Shown: positions 1 to 7,032 of the stretch, piece by piece
Layout of the letters: each line of letters starts with the position of its first letter
Position numbering within the stretch: the first letter of the stretch is position 1
NCBI GenBank assembly: GCA_024709285.1
Contig: JANJWY010000141.1
Location: 1-7,885, forward strand
DNA length: 7,885 nt
Source: Erysipelotrichaceae bacterium
GTDB lineage: Bacteria; Bacillota_I; Bacilli_A; Erysipelotrichales; Erysipelotrichaceae
Reading direction: 5' to 3'
Notes under the pieces: model-generated
What the model saw: only the letters and a program-made list of their open reading frames with translations
Databases searched by the model: none
Told to the model about the DNA's origin: nothing
Position numbers and translations under genes: made by a program

Positions 1-2
1 TG

Positions 3-581
3 CGTAAAAAACAAACCATGAAAAAAGTGTCGATCAGCGCTTTGACAATCGTTGGTATCGCCCTGACCGCATTGTTCATCTTTGTTCAGTTTGTGGCTCA
101 GACCGGATACAACGGAAACATGCTCATGTTTGCCGTGGTCATAGCAAGCTATCTTATCTCGCTGTACTTCATTACCATTATGGACAAACGCACGGACAAA
201 GGTCTTGAGCTATATGGTAAAGTTCTCGGACTGAAAAACTTCATCGAACTTGCTGAGAAGAGCAAGTTGGAAATGCTGGTTCATGATGATCCTGAATATT
301 TCTACAAAATCTTACCTTATGCATATGTGCTCAACGTTACGGACACTTGGGCTAAGAAGTTTGAAAGCATCACCATTCAACCGCCTCAATGGTATGTCGG
401 TCCCGGTCCTTTCAATCATTTCTTCTTTGTCCGAAGCCTGAACTCCTCAATGCACCGAATGACATCGGCCATGACTTCCTTACCTCCCGCAAAAGCCGGT
501 CGCGGCGGCGGTGGATTTGGCAGTGGCGGTGGCGGATTCTCCGGTGGCGGATTCGGCGGCGGTGGCGGCGGACGCTGGTAG
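3..581 (+). CDS. DUF2207 family membrane protein, C-terminal part (5' end outside window)
   Basis: This is the C-terminal third of a DUF2207 membrane protein. The frame is open to the window edge, and the residues before the first ATG (position 18) line up with the middle of the complete paralog at 1128-2993. No ribosome binding site precedes that ATG, so it is an internal Met and not the start. Two hydrophobic helices are visible (about residues 7-28 and 35-55 counted from that Met), followed by a conserved cytosolic-type block that includes LEMLVHDDPEYFYKILPYAY. The tail is rich in Gly with scattered Phe and Ser and ends in GGRW, as is common in DUF2207 proteins. Over the shared region it is roughly three quarters identical to the downstream paralog, with many synonymous differences, which points to selection on the protein. 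Molecular function is unknown for the family; a role at the membrane or envelope is inference. Confidence 0.88.
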   Translation, partial: RKKQTMKKVSISALTIVGIALTALFIFVQFVAQTGYNGNMLMFAVVIASYLISLYFITIMDKRTDKGLELYGKVLGLKNFIELAEKSKLEMLVHDDPEYFYKILPYAYVLNVTDTWAKKFESITIQPPQWYVGPGPFNHFFFVRSLNSSMHRMTSAMTSLPPAKAGRGGGGFGSGGGGFSGGGFGGGGGGRW

Positions 582-588
582 AAAACAC

Positions 589-621
589 AAACTCCCTGAA
601 CTTGATTTCAGGGAGTTTTTT
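589..621 (+). terminator. Bidirectional rho-independent terminator after first DUF2207 gene
   Basis: A perfect 12-bp stem (589-600 with 607-618) and a 6-nt loop lead into a T run. It sits 7 bases after the DUF2207 stop codon. The A-rich left flank gives a U tract on the minus strand as well, so it can serve the convergent hydrolase remnant. Its core matches the terminator at 3002-3030. Confidence 0.9.
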
Positions 622-685
622 ATATGATATGTTTGATTATGTTTATCGTCCCGACATTTCCGGGATGAATCAAACCTGAACTCAT
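620..685 (-). pseudogene. Remnant of SGNH hydrolase C-terminus
   Basis: Read on the minus strand, these 22 codons start MSSGLIHPGNVG and end in TAA. They align with the true C-terminus of the hydrolase at 3031-4019 (MSSDLIHPGNIG). Both sit in the same place, immediately behind a DUF2207 terminator and in convergent orientation. The catalytic Asp of the D-x-x-H block is Gly here, and no longer hydrolase frame continues upstream. This is the leftover end of a second hydrolase copy, not a working gene. The match is short, but position, orientation and stop codon all agree. Confidence 0.72.
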
Positions 686-858
686 GTACCTATCACTCGT
701 GACATATGGTTATCAGCAGATGGAATAGTCATACACCCGAATTGATGGTTTTTGTTCTGATTAATACTAATGAAAGTCTGTTTCTTTTTAGCAAAAACAC
801 AACTTTATACTGAATATAATTTAAACAGGAAAATACAAAGATGCACTCTTGACATCAA

Positions 859-887
859 TTGAGATTCTTTGCCTCACGATGTATAAT
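859..887 (+). promoter_or_regulatory. Sigma-A-type promoter
   Basis: TTGAGA (859-864), a 17-bp spacer, then a perfect TATAAT (882-887). A TTGACA at 849-854 lies too far upstream for this -10. The promoter probably drives the second DUF2207 gene through a leader of about 230 bases, or originally served the decayed frame starting at 921. No better promoter was seen closer to 1128. Confidence 0.65.
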
Positions 888-934
888 TGTCATATCGATA
901 CAGAAGATAAAGTTGAATAAATGCTCGTACATAA

Positions 935-1054
935 ATTCTACAGAAGTATGACCACGATTTACAATTCGGTGGACAAATCATTCCCAAAATTACCATAGAA
1001 GACTTGTTCAAGTTCATCAAATATCCGTTGTTTGAAATAGAAAATGATACGTAA
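935..1054 (+). pseudogene. Possible gene fragment, unrecognised
   Basis: A 39-codon open segment reads KYDHDLQFGGQIIPKITIED and continues with a hydrophobic/aromatic, protein-like sequence to a TAA stop. It has no start codon of its own. An ATG frame (921-998) in another register overlaps its beginning and stops inside it, as expected if a frameshift split a short gene. I do not recognise the family. It could equally be a chance open segment; the amino acid composition is the only argument for coding. Confidence 0.3.
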
Positions 1055-1113
1055 CGTCAAAATGTAAAAGTACAATTCTGTTTCAGTATGGAAATGTGTT
1101 CCTTATCTTAAAT

Positions 1114-1121
1114 TAAGGAGG
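1114..1121 (+). promoter_or_regulatory. Ribosome binding site of second DUF2207 gene
   Basis: TAAGGAGG is a near-perfect Shine-Dalgarno sequence 6 bases before the ATG at 1128. It fixes that start. Confidence 0.85.
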
Positions 1122-1127
1122 TCGCAG

Positions 1128-2993
1128 ATGAAAAAATTATTCTCGCTTCTTTTCGTATTGATTTTTCTATTATTCGACTCTACACTCCTAGTTAGTGCTA
1201 CGGATCGCTTTACAAATCATAGCGTTGAAATTGTTGTTGAGGAAGATGGTTTATATACATTTAATCATGTAATTGATGTAGATTTTGATACCCCTTCGCA
1301 GGGTATCTACGTAAGGATTCCACAGGTTTATAATCTGAGTTTTACGATGGAAGATGGCACTGTGGTTAATCGTGTTTACCATTTTCCGGTCTCTGATATA
1401 AGTCGGCTCAATCAACAAACTTTGATTTGGAGCAGCTATGAAGATGTTAGGATTCGCATAGGCACCGAAGGTGAATACTTTACTGGAAAAAGACGCTACA
1501 CCTATTCCTATACAGTTAGAACACGTGATTTAGATTTGGATGGAAAGCAATTGTTTTATTTCAGTATCATCGGTGATGAATGGGAACTCCCAGTGGATCG
1601 TGTTGAATTTAAAATTCTCTTCCCAAAAGATGTGTCATCATTTACAAAGGAGTTCTATTCCGGCGCTTATGGTTCTTTGGTAAACAACAACGTGAATTAC
1701 ACTGTGGAAGGAAATGTGATTTTCGGTACTGTTGAAACCGGATTACGCGAATATGAAGCTTTGACGATTTGGATGCCTGTATCTGACGATTTCTTTAGTT
1801 ATCCAAAAATCTTTGATTACACGACTTACTCTACCTTGTATGCCGTCCTATTTACGGTCATCGCCGGACTTCTATACATTCGATTTGGAAAAAATGGTTT
1901 ATTAGTAGAAACTGTCGAATTTAATCCGCCAGCCGGTTATTCCAGTTCGCAAGTCGGGTACATTTACGATGGTGTCGTTGATGATAAGGATATTGTTTCT
2001 TTGATCATTGAATGGGCGTCCAAAGGTTACTTAACAATTGAAGAACTAGACGAAAATACCATTAGGCTCAATAAAATTTCAGAAATCGATCCTAAAGCGA
2101 TAGATGCTGAAAAGACATTATTTTATGACTTATTTCACGGCCGTGATTCGGTCACGACCAAAGAACTTGAGCATTCCTTCTATACATCCGTTAATGCCGC
2201 AAAGGTGAGCATCACACGTCATTTCCGAGAAAACAGAGATAATCGGATATATAGAAAGACTGAAGATAAACTTAAAATACTTCTTTCAATTCTGGTAATT
2301 ACGATAACAGTATTTCATAGCTGCGCCATTATTTATAATGAGGGTTTCTTTGCACATCAAGCATTTAAATTCAGCTTAGAGTATAGTTTAATAGGTATTG
2401 TCCCAGTTGGTTTCATTATATTCTTCATATTCTATAGTAAGAATCGAACCTTGCATAAAAATGATGTGATCGCACTAAAAATCATTCCTTTAATGTTTGC
2501 AATTATGCATACCGTTTTTCAATTTTTAATCTTTTTTACAAATGAGAGAGTATTGATGAACTTGATGGTTATGGCAAGCTACTTGATTTCACTTTATATT
2601 ATTTCGATTATGCGTAATAAGCTGACTGATAAAGGTATGGAACTTCAGGGTAAAGTTTTAGGGTTGAGGACCTTTATCCAACTCGCTGAAAAGGACAAGT
2701 TGGAAATGTTGGTCCACGATGATCCCGAATATTTTTATAAGATATTGCCCTATGCCTATGTATTAAATGTTACGGACATCTGGTCGAAGAAATTTGAAAG
2801 CATTACGATTCAACCACCTAATTGGTATGTCGGTTCTGGTCATTTCAATAACTCTATCTTTATTCGAAGTCTGAGTTCGTCTATGTACCAAATGATCTCA
2901 ACTATGTCATCCATGCCCCCCTCTAAAGTAGGTCGCGGCGGCGGTGGATTTGGCAGTGGTAGTGGCGGATTCGGTGGCGGCGGACGCTGGTAA
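1128..2993 (+). CDS. DUF2207 family membrane protein, complete
   Basis: This 621-residue protein has the usual DUF2207 plan. A signal peptide (about 1-24, hydrophobic core then VSA) precedes an extracytoplasmic beta-rich domain (about 25-230, starting with DRFTNHSVEIVVEEDGLYTF). A first membrane helix (about 234-253) is followed by a cytoplasmic domain starting near NPPAGYSSSQVGYIYDG (266-282). Four more predicted helices lie at about 383-403, 418-437, 449-470 and 476-495. A conserved soluble block (about 500-590) and a Gly-rich tail ending GGGGRW complete it. The start is set by the TAAGGAGG site. The family is widespread in Bacteria but has no settled function; a role in envelope or membrane homeostasis is inference only. 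It is a tandem paralog of the gene at 3-581 and is more AT-rich than that copy except at its 3' end. It converges on the hydrolase gene at 3031-4019, and the two share one terminator. Confidence 0.9.
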   Translation: MKKLFSLLFVLIFLLFDSTLLVSATDRFTNHSVEIVVEEDGLYTFNHVIDVDFDTPSQGIYVRIPQVYNLSFTMEDGTVVNRVYHFPVSDISRLNQQTLIWSSYEDVRIRIGTEGEYFTGKRRYTYSYTVRTRDLDLDGKQLFYFSIIGDEWELPVDRVEFKILFPKDVSSFTKEFYSGAYGSLVNNNVNYTVEGNVIFGTVETGLREYEALTIWMPVSDDFFSYPKIFDYTTYSTLYAVLFTVIAGLLYIRFGKNGLLVETVEFNPPAGYSSSQVGYIYDGVVDDKDIVSLIIEWASKGYLTIEELDENTIRLNKISEIDPKAIDAEKTLFYDLFHGRDSVTTKELEHSFYTSVNAAKVSITRHFRENRDNRIYRKTEDKLKILLSILVITITVFHSCAIIYNEGFFAHQAFKFSLEYSLIGIVPVGFIIFFIFYSKNRTLHKNDVIALKIIPLMFAIMHTVFQFLIFFTNERVLMNLMVMASYLISLYIISIMRNKLTDKGMELQGKVLGLRTFIQLAEKDKLEMLVHDDPEYFYKILPYAYVLNVTDIWSKKFESITIQPPNWYVGSGHFNNSIFIRSLSSSMYQMISTMSSMPPSKVGRGGGGFGSGSGGFGGGGRW

Positions 2994-3001
2994 TAAACAC
3001 A

Positions 3002-3030
3002 AACTCCCTGATTATCTCAGGGAGTTATTT
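3002..3030 (+). terminator. Bidirectional terminator between second DUF2207 gene and hydrolase
   Basis: A perfect 10-bp stem (3002-3011 with 3017-3026) and a 5-nt loop are followed by ATTTTTATTT. On the minus strand it follows the original hydrolase stop (3031-3033) by 4 bases. It serves both convergent genes and resembles the terminator at 589-621. Confidence 0.88.
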
Positions 3031-4019
3031 TTATTTGAAGTGTTTCAGAATGTACTGAGCGATCTTAATCATTCCGATATTGCCGGGATGAATCAAATCT
3101 GAGCTCATATCACCGATGGAACACGCTTTAAGAGGATCGAGATACGTATGTTTATTGAGTTAAAACTCTCAACGATCTCTTTCAGTATATTTCGATATGT
3201 TTGAGGATCGCTGACCATCACATCGCGCGGACCCACTATTCCATAATCACCGTAAAACGGCAGTACACCCAGACACATAATCTTTGCTTTGGGCTGATGC
3301 GTCTTCAACTCCGAAATCAGATATTCAGCACGTTCTCTAAACTGCTCAGCACTAAACCCCATCATCAGCATGTTGACGGAAAGTTCAAGTAAGATGATAT
3401 CATACTTACCGCTGCTCTTCAGAAAGTCGGTAACTTCTCTTTCGCATTTCGCATTACCCGCCAAACCGAAATTCACCAGATCTGCACCCATTTCACGAGC
3501 CACAAGGTTGGGATAAGTCAGATCCACGGATGTCGGATAATAACCTTGAGTGATGCTTGTGCCATAGGCCATCATCTTCAGGATAGGCACCTCATCCTTG
3601 GCAGGCAGACGATATTGTCCTGAAATCGTCTTGATGAGAACATTCTCCGATGAGATCATGATTCTCACAACGGAAGAAGAGAAATCAAGGGGGCGTTCCA
3701 ATGATTTTGGTAATGGATTTCCATTGATTTTCATTATCTGAATCGGAATCGTGACTTCTTTGGTAAACAGAAACTCCTCCGGATAAGCATAATCTCCATA
3801 GTAAACCATGACTTTGGACATATGGCGGTGTCCCATGGATTCTAATGTTATAAAACAGTCGCTCAACGGGACCAATCGTATTTCCGTACAGTTCAACTGA
3901 TAGGCTGTGGTATGTCCGATGGCATCATTGACATGTTGGGGATATCTTGAGAACACCTTTCTGCCACGCACATCCACCAGCTCTGCAATACCATGCAAAT
4001 CCAATCCTAGGTACTCCAT
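3031..4019 (-). pseudogene. SGNH/GDSL-type hydrolase, frameshifted
   Basis: This would be an acyl-ester hydrolase of the SGNH/GDSL superfamily. About 145 N-terminal residues form a beta-rich domain. Then come block I with the nucleophile Ser (AYGTSITQG, 151-159), block II (NFGLAGNA, 183-190) and block III (LLELSVNM, 210-217, Asn 216). The ATG at 4019 is chosen because AAAGGAGG lies 7 bases before it; an upstream GTG at 4055 precedes that site. The frame runs into a stop at 3105 after 304 codons. In the next register, from about 3165 to the TAA at 3031, translation gives a proper C-terminus with SSDLIHPGN, the Asp-x-x-His block V. One missing base near 3158-3166 explains this, and restoring it would give 329 aa. 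As written, the product lacks the catalytic Asp/His. A TACAAT -10 (4047-4052) with a poor -35 may be its promoter. Substrate is unknown; cell-wall or glycan deacetylation is one possibility. Confidence 0.85.
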
Positions 4020-4059
4020 GAAATATCCTCCTTTGATCACACTTCTATTGTACACAAAA

Positions 4060-4092
4060 AAACATAAAAAAAGCAGAATGATTTCACTCTGC
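4060..4092 (-). terminator. Rho-independent terminator after smpB
   Basis: An 8-bp stem with one G-T pair (4073-4080 with 4085-4092) and loop 4081-4084 lies directly after the smpB stop. It is followed on the minus strand by a long T-rich run. It ends the secG-rnr-smpB unit and separates it from the hydrolase gene. Confidence 0.85.
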
Positions 4093-4542
4093 TCAACGAA
4101 CTTTCATGGCTTTGGCTATTTCGCGTTTGGCATCACGCTCTTTGTCCGACTCGCGTTTGTCATGTAAATCCTTACCGACAGCCAAACCGATCTCCAACTT
4201 CGCCCGGCCTTCTTTTAAATACATGGACAATGGAATGACCGTGTATCCTTTCAGTTTGACCTTTTTTTCCAACTTTAAAATCTCATGACGATGCATAAGC
4301 AGCTTGCGCTCCCTGGTTTCCTCATGATTATTGCGATTGCCAAACTCATATTGAGCAATATACATATCCCGTATATAAGCCTCATGATTGACAAAATGAA
4401 TATAAGCATCCTTAAACTGAACCGAACCGCGACGGATCGATTTGATCTCCGTACCTACCAATACCATCCCTGCCTCAAACTTCTCTTCGACAAAATATTC
4501 ATGATACGCGCGACGGTTCACGGACACGACTTTTACACTCAC
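4093..4542 (-). CDS. smpB: SsrA-binding protein SmpB
   Basis: SmpB binds tmRNA (SsrA) and brings it to ribosomes stalled on broken mRNA during trans-translation. The 149-residue product has the normal family length and landmarks: NRRAYHEYFVEE (9-20), VLVGTEIKSIRRG (27-39), the ERKLLMHRHEI segment (77-87), KGYTVIPL (98-105) and the basic C-terminal tail starting GKDLHDKRE (123-131), which occupies the ribosomal decoding centre. The start is the GTG at 4542, preceded by a GGGAGGG site 6 bases away. A GTG six codons upstream (4560) would place that ribosome binding site inside the gene, so I rejected it. It lies 31 bases after rnr and is probably cotranscribed with it. No ssrA gene is visible nearby. 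Confidence 0.95.
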   Translation of the reverse strand: MSVKVVSVNRRAYHEYFVEEKFEAGMVLVGTEIKSIRRGSVQFKDAYIHFVNHEAYIRDMYIAQYEFGNRNNHEETRERKLLMHRHEILKLEKKVKLKGYTVIPLSMYLKEGRAKLEIGLAVGKDLHDKRESDKERDAKREIAKAMKVR

Positions 4543-4573
4543 AGAAATCCCTCCCTGCACGTTTTAGTATACA

Positions 4574-6676
4574 CTATTTACGCGGTTTTTTCGCCGGCAG
4601 ATAAGTAAAATCTACCGTTCTTTGTGTCTTATTGGCCGCCTTTACTTTGATTCGCACCTTCTGTCCCAAACGGAACTCTTTGCGCGTATTCTTACCGGTC
4701 AGACGCATCGACGCTGCGTCAAATTCATAATAATCGTCTTCCAGCGATTGGATATGAACCAAGCCTTCAATCGTGTTTTCAAGTTCAACAAAGAACCCGA
4801 ACTTCGTCACACCGCTGATCACACCATCCGCAATCATCCCGATGTGCTCTTCCATGTACTCAGCCTTCTTCATATTCTCAATTTCACGCTCCGCATCGAC
4901 CGCATTGCGCTCCTTAAAACTTGACTGCTCAGCAATCACTTTTAAACGCTCTTCATCCACAGCCATCTTCGCAATGTCCGGAGTACCGAATACATATTTC
5001 CGTAATATCCGATGTACGACTAAATCCGGATAGCGTCGGATCGGCGAGGTGAAGTGCGTGTAATCTTCAAGCCCTAAACCAAAATGCCCAATCGGAGAGG
5101 GATCATATTTGGCCTTCTGCATGCTTCTCAACATCATCCGAGATACGACCGGAAATTCATCATGACCCTCAAAGTGCTCGAGAATCTTCCTGAGTGCAAG
5201 CGGTTTGACCGCATCCATCGATCCCTTCATCTTATATCCCAATAAACCGACGATTTTGGCATAGGCCTGCATCTTCTTTTTGCTTGGCACTTCATGAATC
5301 CGGTATAGCGATGGCACCTGACTCCACTTGGTATGCTTCGCCACAGTCTCATTGGCACACACCATAAAGTCCTCAATCAGCTTCTCAGCCTCAAACCGTT
5401 CTCTTTTCAATATCTGAGAGATGTGGCCTTGTTCATCAACTAAAATTTTTGCTTCTTCCATTTCAAAATCAATGGCACCCAAACCTTCTCTGCGCGTACG
5501 TATGCGCGAAGCACAATCCGCCATCTGTTCAACCATCTCAATCAACGCAGGATATTCAGACTTCGTCTGTTCATCCCCATGAATCATTTTATTGACCGCA
5601 GTATACGTCATCCGATAGTCCGACTCAATGACCGAAGCAGTCAGCTGATAATCACTGACTTCACCATTGGTTTCAATGTCCATGATACAGCTTAATGCGT
5701 AGCGCTTTTCGTTGGGATTCAATGAGCAAATGCCATTGGAAAGAATGTGGGGCAACATCGGAACGACCCGATCCACAACATAGACCGAAGTTCCGCGTTC
5801 AAATGCTTCATGATCCAGCGGAGAGTTCTCTTTTACATAATACGATACATCCGCAATATGGACACCTAACCGATACTTATCTCCGACTTTCTCAATGGTG
5901 ATCGCATCATCCAAATCCTTCGCATCCTCACCATCAATCGTAATCGTGAGTTTATCAGTCAGATCCAAACGACCTTCCTCAATAACAACATCCTTACTGA
6001 TGGCATTGGCCATATCCAACGCTTCCTGAGGAAACTTCGGAAAGATGTTGTACTCCATTAACACTGCCAAAATATCGACGCCCGGATCATTGACATGACC
6101 CAAGATTTCAACACCTTCGACCAACATCGGTCGTTCATACTTCAAAATTTTCGCCAAAACGACATGCCCTTCGACAAGTTTCAGTTTCGGTGGATATACA
6201 AAGCGGACAAATCCCAATCGTACATCCTGAGCAACGAATGTCAGTTTCTTCTTTATGAAGCGAATCGTACCCAGAATCTGCAATGTGTTCCGTTTTAAGA
6301 TACGAATGATCTCTCCATCAGACGTTCCGTTCTGCCTTTGAAAAACACGCACAACGACTTCATCGCCGCTCATCGCCGTTTCAATTCCATCCATCGGAAT
6401 ATAGACGTCATCGCCTTCTTCTACCGAAACAAAACCAAAACCTTTGGGATTGATTGAAAGTGTTCCTTTCTTCACCCCGGCATCCTCAGCCAGTAAATAA
6501 CGTTCTTTCTTCGAACGCACTAAAACCACGTCATCTTCAAGTTTGTTCAACGTCTGTTGTAATTCAACATACTTTTCTTCCTCGGTCATTCCGAGATACT
6601 CAGCCCACTCAAGTATGGTCATTGGCGAAACTTCGCGTAACTCAAGCAGGTCGATTATTTTCAAGCGCAAATCCAT
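4574..6676 (-). CDS. rnr: Ribonuclease R
   Basis: RNase R is a processive 3'-to-5' exoribonuclease that degrades structured RNA and works with SmpB/tmRNA on non-stop mRNA. The 700-residue product has the expected order: an N-terminal winged-helix-like region (about 1-65), cold-shock-type OB domains (about 70-215, with GTLSINPKGFGFV), the RNB catalytic domain (about 235-560) and a C-terminal S1 domain (about 615-695, GVISGVTKFGFFVELENTIE). The catalytic site DGEDAKDLDDAI (248-259) carries the metal-binding aspartates, and HFTSPIRRYPDL (541-552) is the other RNB hallmark. It ends in a short basic tail (KKPRK). I chose the ATG at 6676, 8 bases after AGGGGG. A GTG at 6685 overlaps that site and is unlikely. 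It lies 39 bases after secG, with a hairpin in between, and 31 bases before smpB. Confidence 0.96.
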   Translation of the reverse strand: MDLRLKIIDLLELREVSPMTILEWAEYLGMTEEEKYVELQQTLNKLEDDVVLVRSKKERYLLAEDAGVKKGTLSINPKGFGFVSVEEGDDVYIPMDGIETAMSGDEVVVRVFQRQNGTSDGEIIRILKRNTLQILGTIRFIKKKLTFVAQDVRLGFVRFVYPPKLKLVEGHVVLAKILKYERPMLVEGVEILGHVNDPGVDILAVLMEYNIFPKFPQEALDMANAISKDVVIEEGRLDLTDKLTITIDGEDAKDLDDAITIEKVGDKYRLGVHIADVSYYVKENSPLDHEAFERGTSVYVVDRVVPMLPHILSNGICSLNPNEKRYALSCIMDIETNGEVSDYQLTASVIESDYRMTYTAVNKMIHGDEQTKSEYPALIEMVEQMADCASRIRTRREGLGAIDFEMEEAKILVDEQGHISQILKRERFEAEKLIEDFMVCANETVAKHTKWSQVPSLYRIHEVPSKKKMQAYAKIVGLLGYKMKGSMDAVKPLALRKILEHFEGHDEFPVVSRMMLRSMQKAKYDPSPIGHFGLGLEDYTHFTSPIRRYPDLVVHRILRKYVFGTPDIAKMAVDEERLKVIAEQSSFKERNAVDAEREIENMKKAEYMEEHIGMIADGVISGVTKFGFFVELENTIEGLVHIQSLEDDYYEFDAASMRLTGKNTRKEFRLGQKVRIKVKAANKTQRTVDFTYLPAKKPRK

Positions 6677-6695
6677 TGATTGCACCCCCTGTCTA

Positions 6696-6717
6696 TAAAA
6701 AAAAGGCCATGCGGCCT
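6696..6717 (-). terminator. Short terminator-like hairpin between secG and rnr
   Basis: On the minus strand AGGCC-GCAT-GGCCT forms a 5-bp GC-rich stem (6713-6717 with 6704-6708) followed by eight T residues. It overlaps the secG stop codon. The short stem suggests partial termination that lowers rnr-smpB expression relative to secG, or a 3' end after which rnr would need its own promoter. I found no convincing promoter in the 20 bases before rnr. Confidence 0.65.
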
Positions 6718-6937
6718 AAAAGATTCTTACTAAGATAACTAGTACAAAGAAGGATATACCCACAACCATTGTTATAGTAGAGATGACCTTTTCCGGTCCA
6801 CGCTCTTTAACATTGGCAAATAAGTTAAGTCCGCCGCTACCCGTAAAGGCACTGCTGATTCCTTCGGATTTTCCGCTTTGCAGAAGTGATAGAAGTATTA
6901 ATAGTCCGGCCACTATCATCAAGAGAATATCGAGCAT
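6716..6937 (-). CDS. secG: Preprotein translocase subunit SecG
   Basis: SecG is the small non-essential subunit of the SecYEG protein-export channel in the cytoplasmic membrane. The 73-residue product has the usual two helices (about 2-20 and 51-71). Between them lies the conserved family loop LLQSGKSEGISSAFTGSGG (18-36), followed by a basic stretch (KERGPEK). The ATG at 6937 has AAGGAGG 6 bases upstream. It is first in a secG-rnr-smpB cluster. The carboxylesterase gene that often sits between secG and rnr in Bacillus is absent here. Size and loop sequence make this a firm call. Confidence 0.93.
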   Translation of the reverse strand: MLDILLMIVAGLLILLSLLQSGKSEGISSAFTGSGGLNLFANVKERGPEKVISTITMVVGISFFVLVILVRIF

Positions 6938-6965
6938 TGGGATCCTCCTTTCTTAATGCCATATT

Positions 6966-6994
6966 ATCATAACAGATGTGTTAGTAAAATACAA
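6966..6994 (-). promoter_or_regulatory. secG operon promoter (extended -10)
   Basis: On the minus strand TTGTAT (6989-6994), a 17-bp spacer and TATGAT (6966-6971) form a sigma-A promoter. A TG one base before the -10 makes it an extended -10 type. Transcription would start near 6959, leaving a leader of about 20 bases that holds little more than the ribosome binding site. Confidence 0.7.
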
Positions 6995-7032
6995 GAAGCA
7001 ACCTTTCATAAGGCATGTTCTGTAAACCAGCT

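Larger units (their letters stand above)
686..1113. other. AT-rich intergenic region with promoter and gene debris
   Basis: This stretch between the hydrolase remnant and the second DUF2207 gene has no gene of normal size. It holds a sigma-A-type promoter (859-887), a 25-codon ATG frame (921-998) without a good ribosome binding site, and an overlapping open segment (935-1054) whose translation looks protein-like. Between 690 and 850 I see nothing recognisable on either strand. It is more AT-rich than the flanking genes. Degraded gene sequence is the likeliest content. Confidence 0.5.

Noticed and set aside
498..575. GGC-rich repeat as a CRISPR-like or satellite array
   Set aside because: It is in-frame low-complexity coding for the Gly-rich tail shared by DUF2207 proteins.
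389..679. Arg/Trp-rich frame over the end of the first DUF2207 gene
   Set aside because: It is the shifted reading of the Gly-rich repeat, runs through a terminator and has no ribosome binding site.
849..854. TTGACA as the -35 of the promoter at 882
   Set aside because: The spacing to TATAAT is 27 bases; TTGAGA at 859-864 with 17 bases fits better.
4020..4055. Upstream GTG start for the SGNH hydrolase
   Set aside because: The AAAGGAGG site lies inside this extension and points to the ATG at 4019, where the family-like sequence begins.
4060..4092. Possible tmRNA gene beside smpB
   Set aside because: Only a terminator hairpin lies here, and the space before the hydrolase gene is far too short for ssrA.
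4543..4560. Upstream GTG start for smpB
   Set aside because: The extension would contain the gene's own GGGAGGG site, and the GTG at 4542 gives the usual SmpB length.
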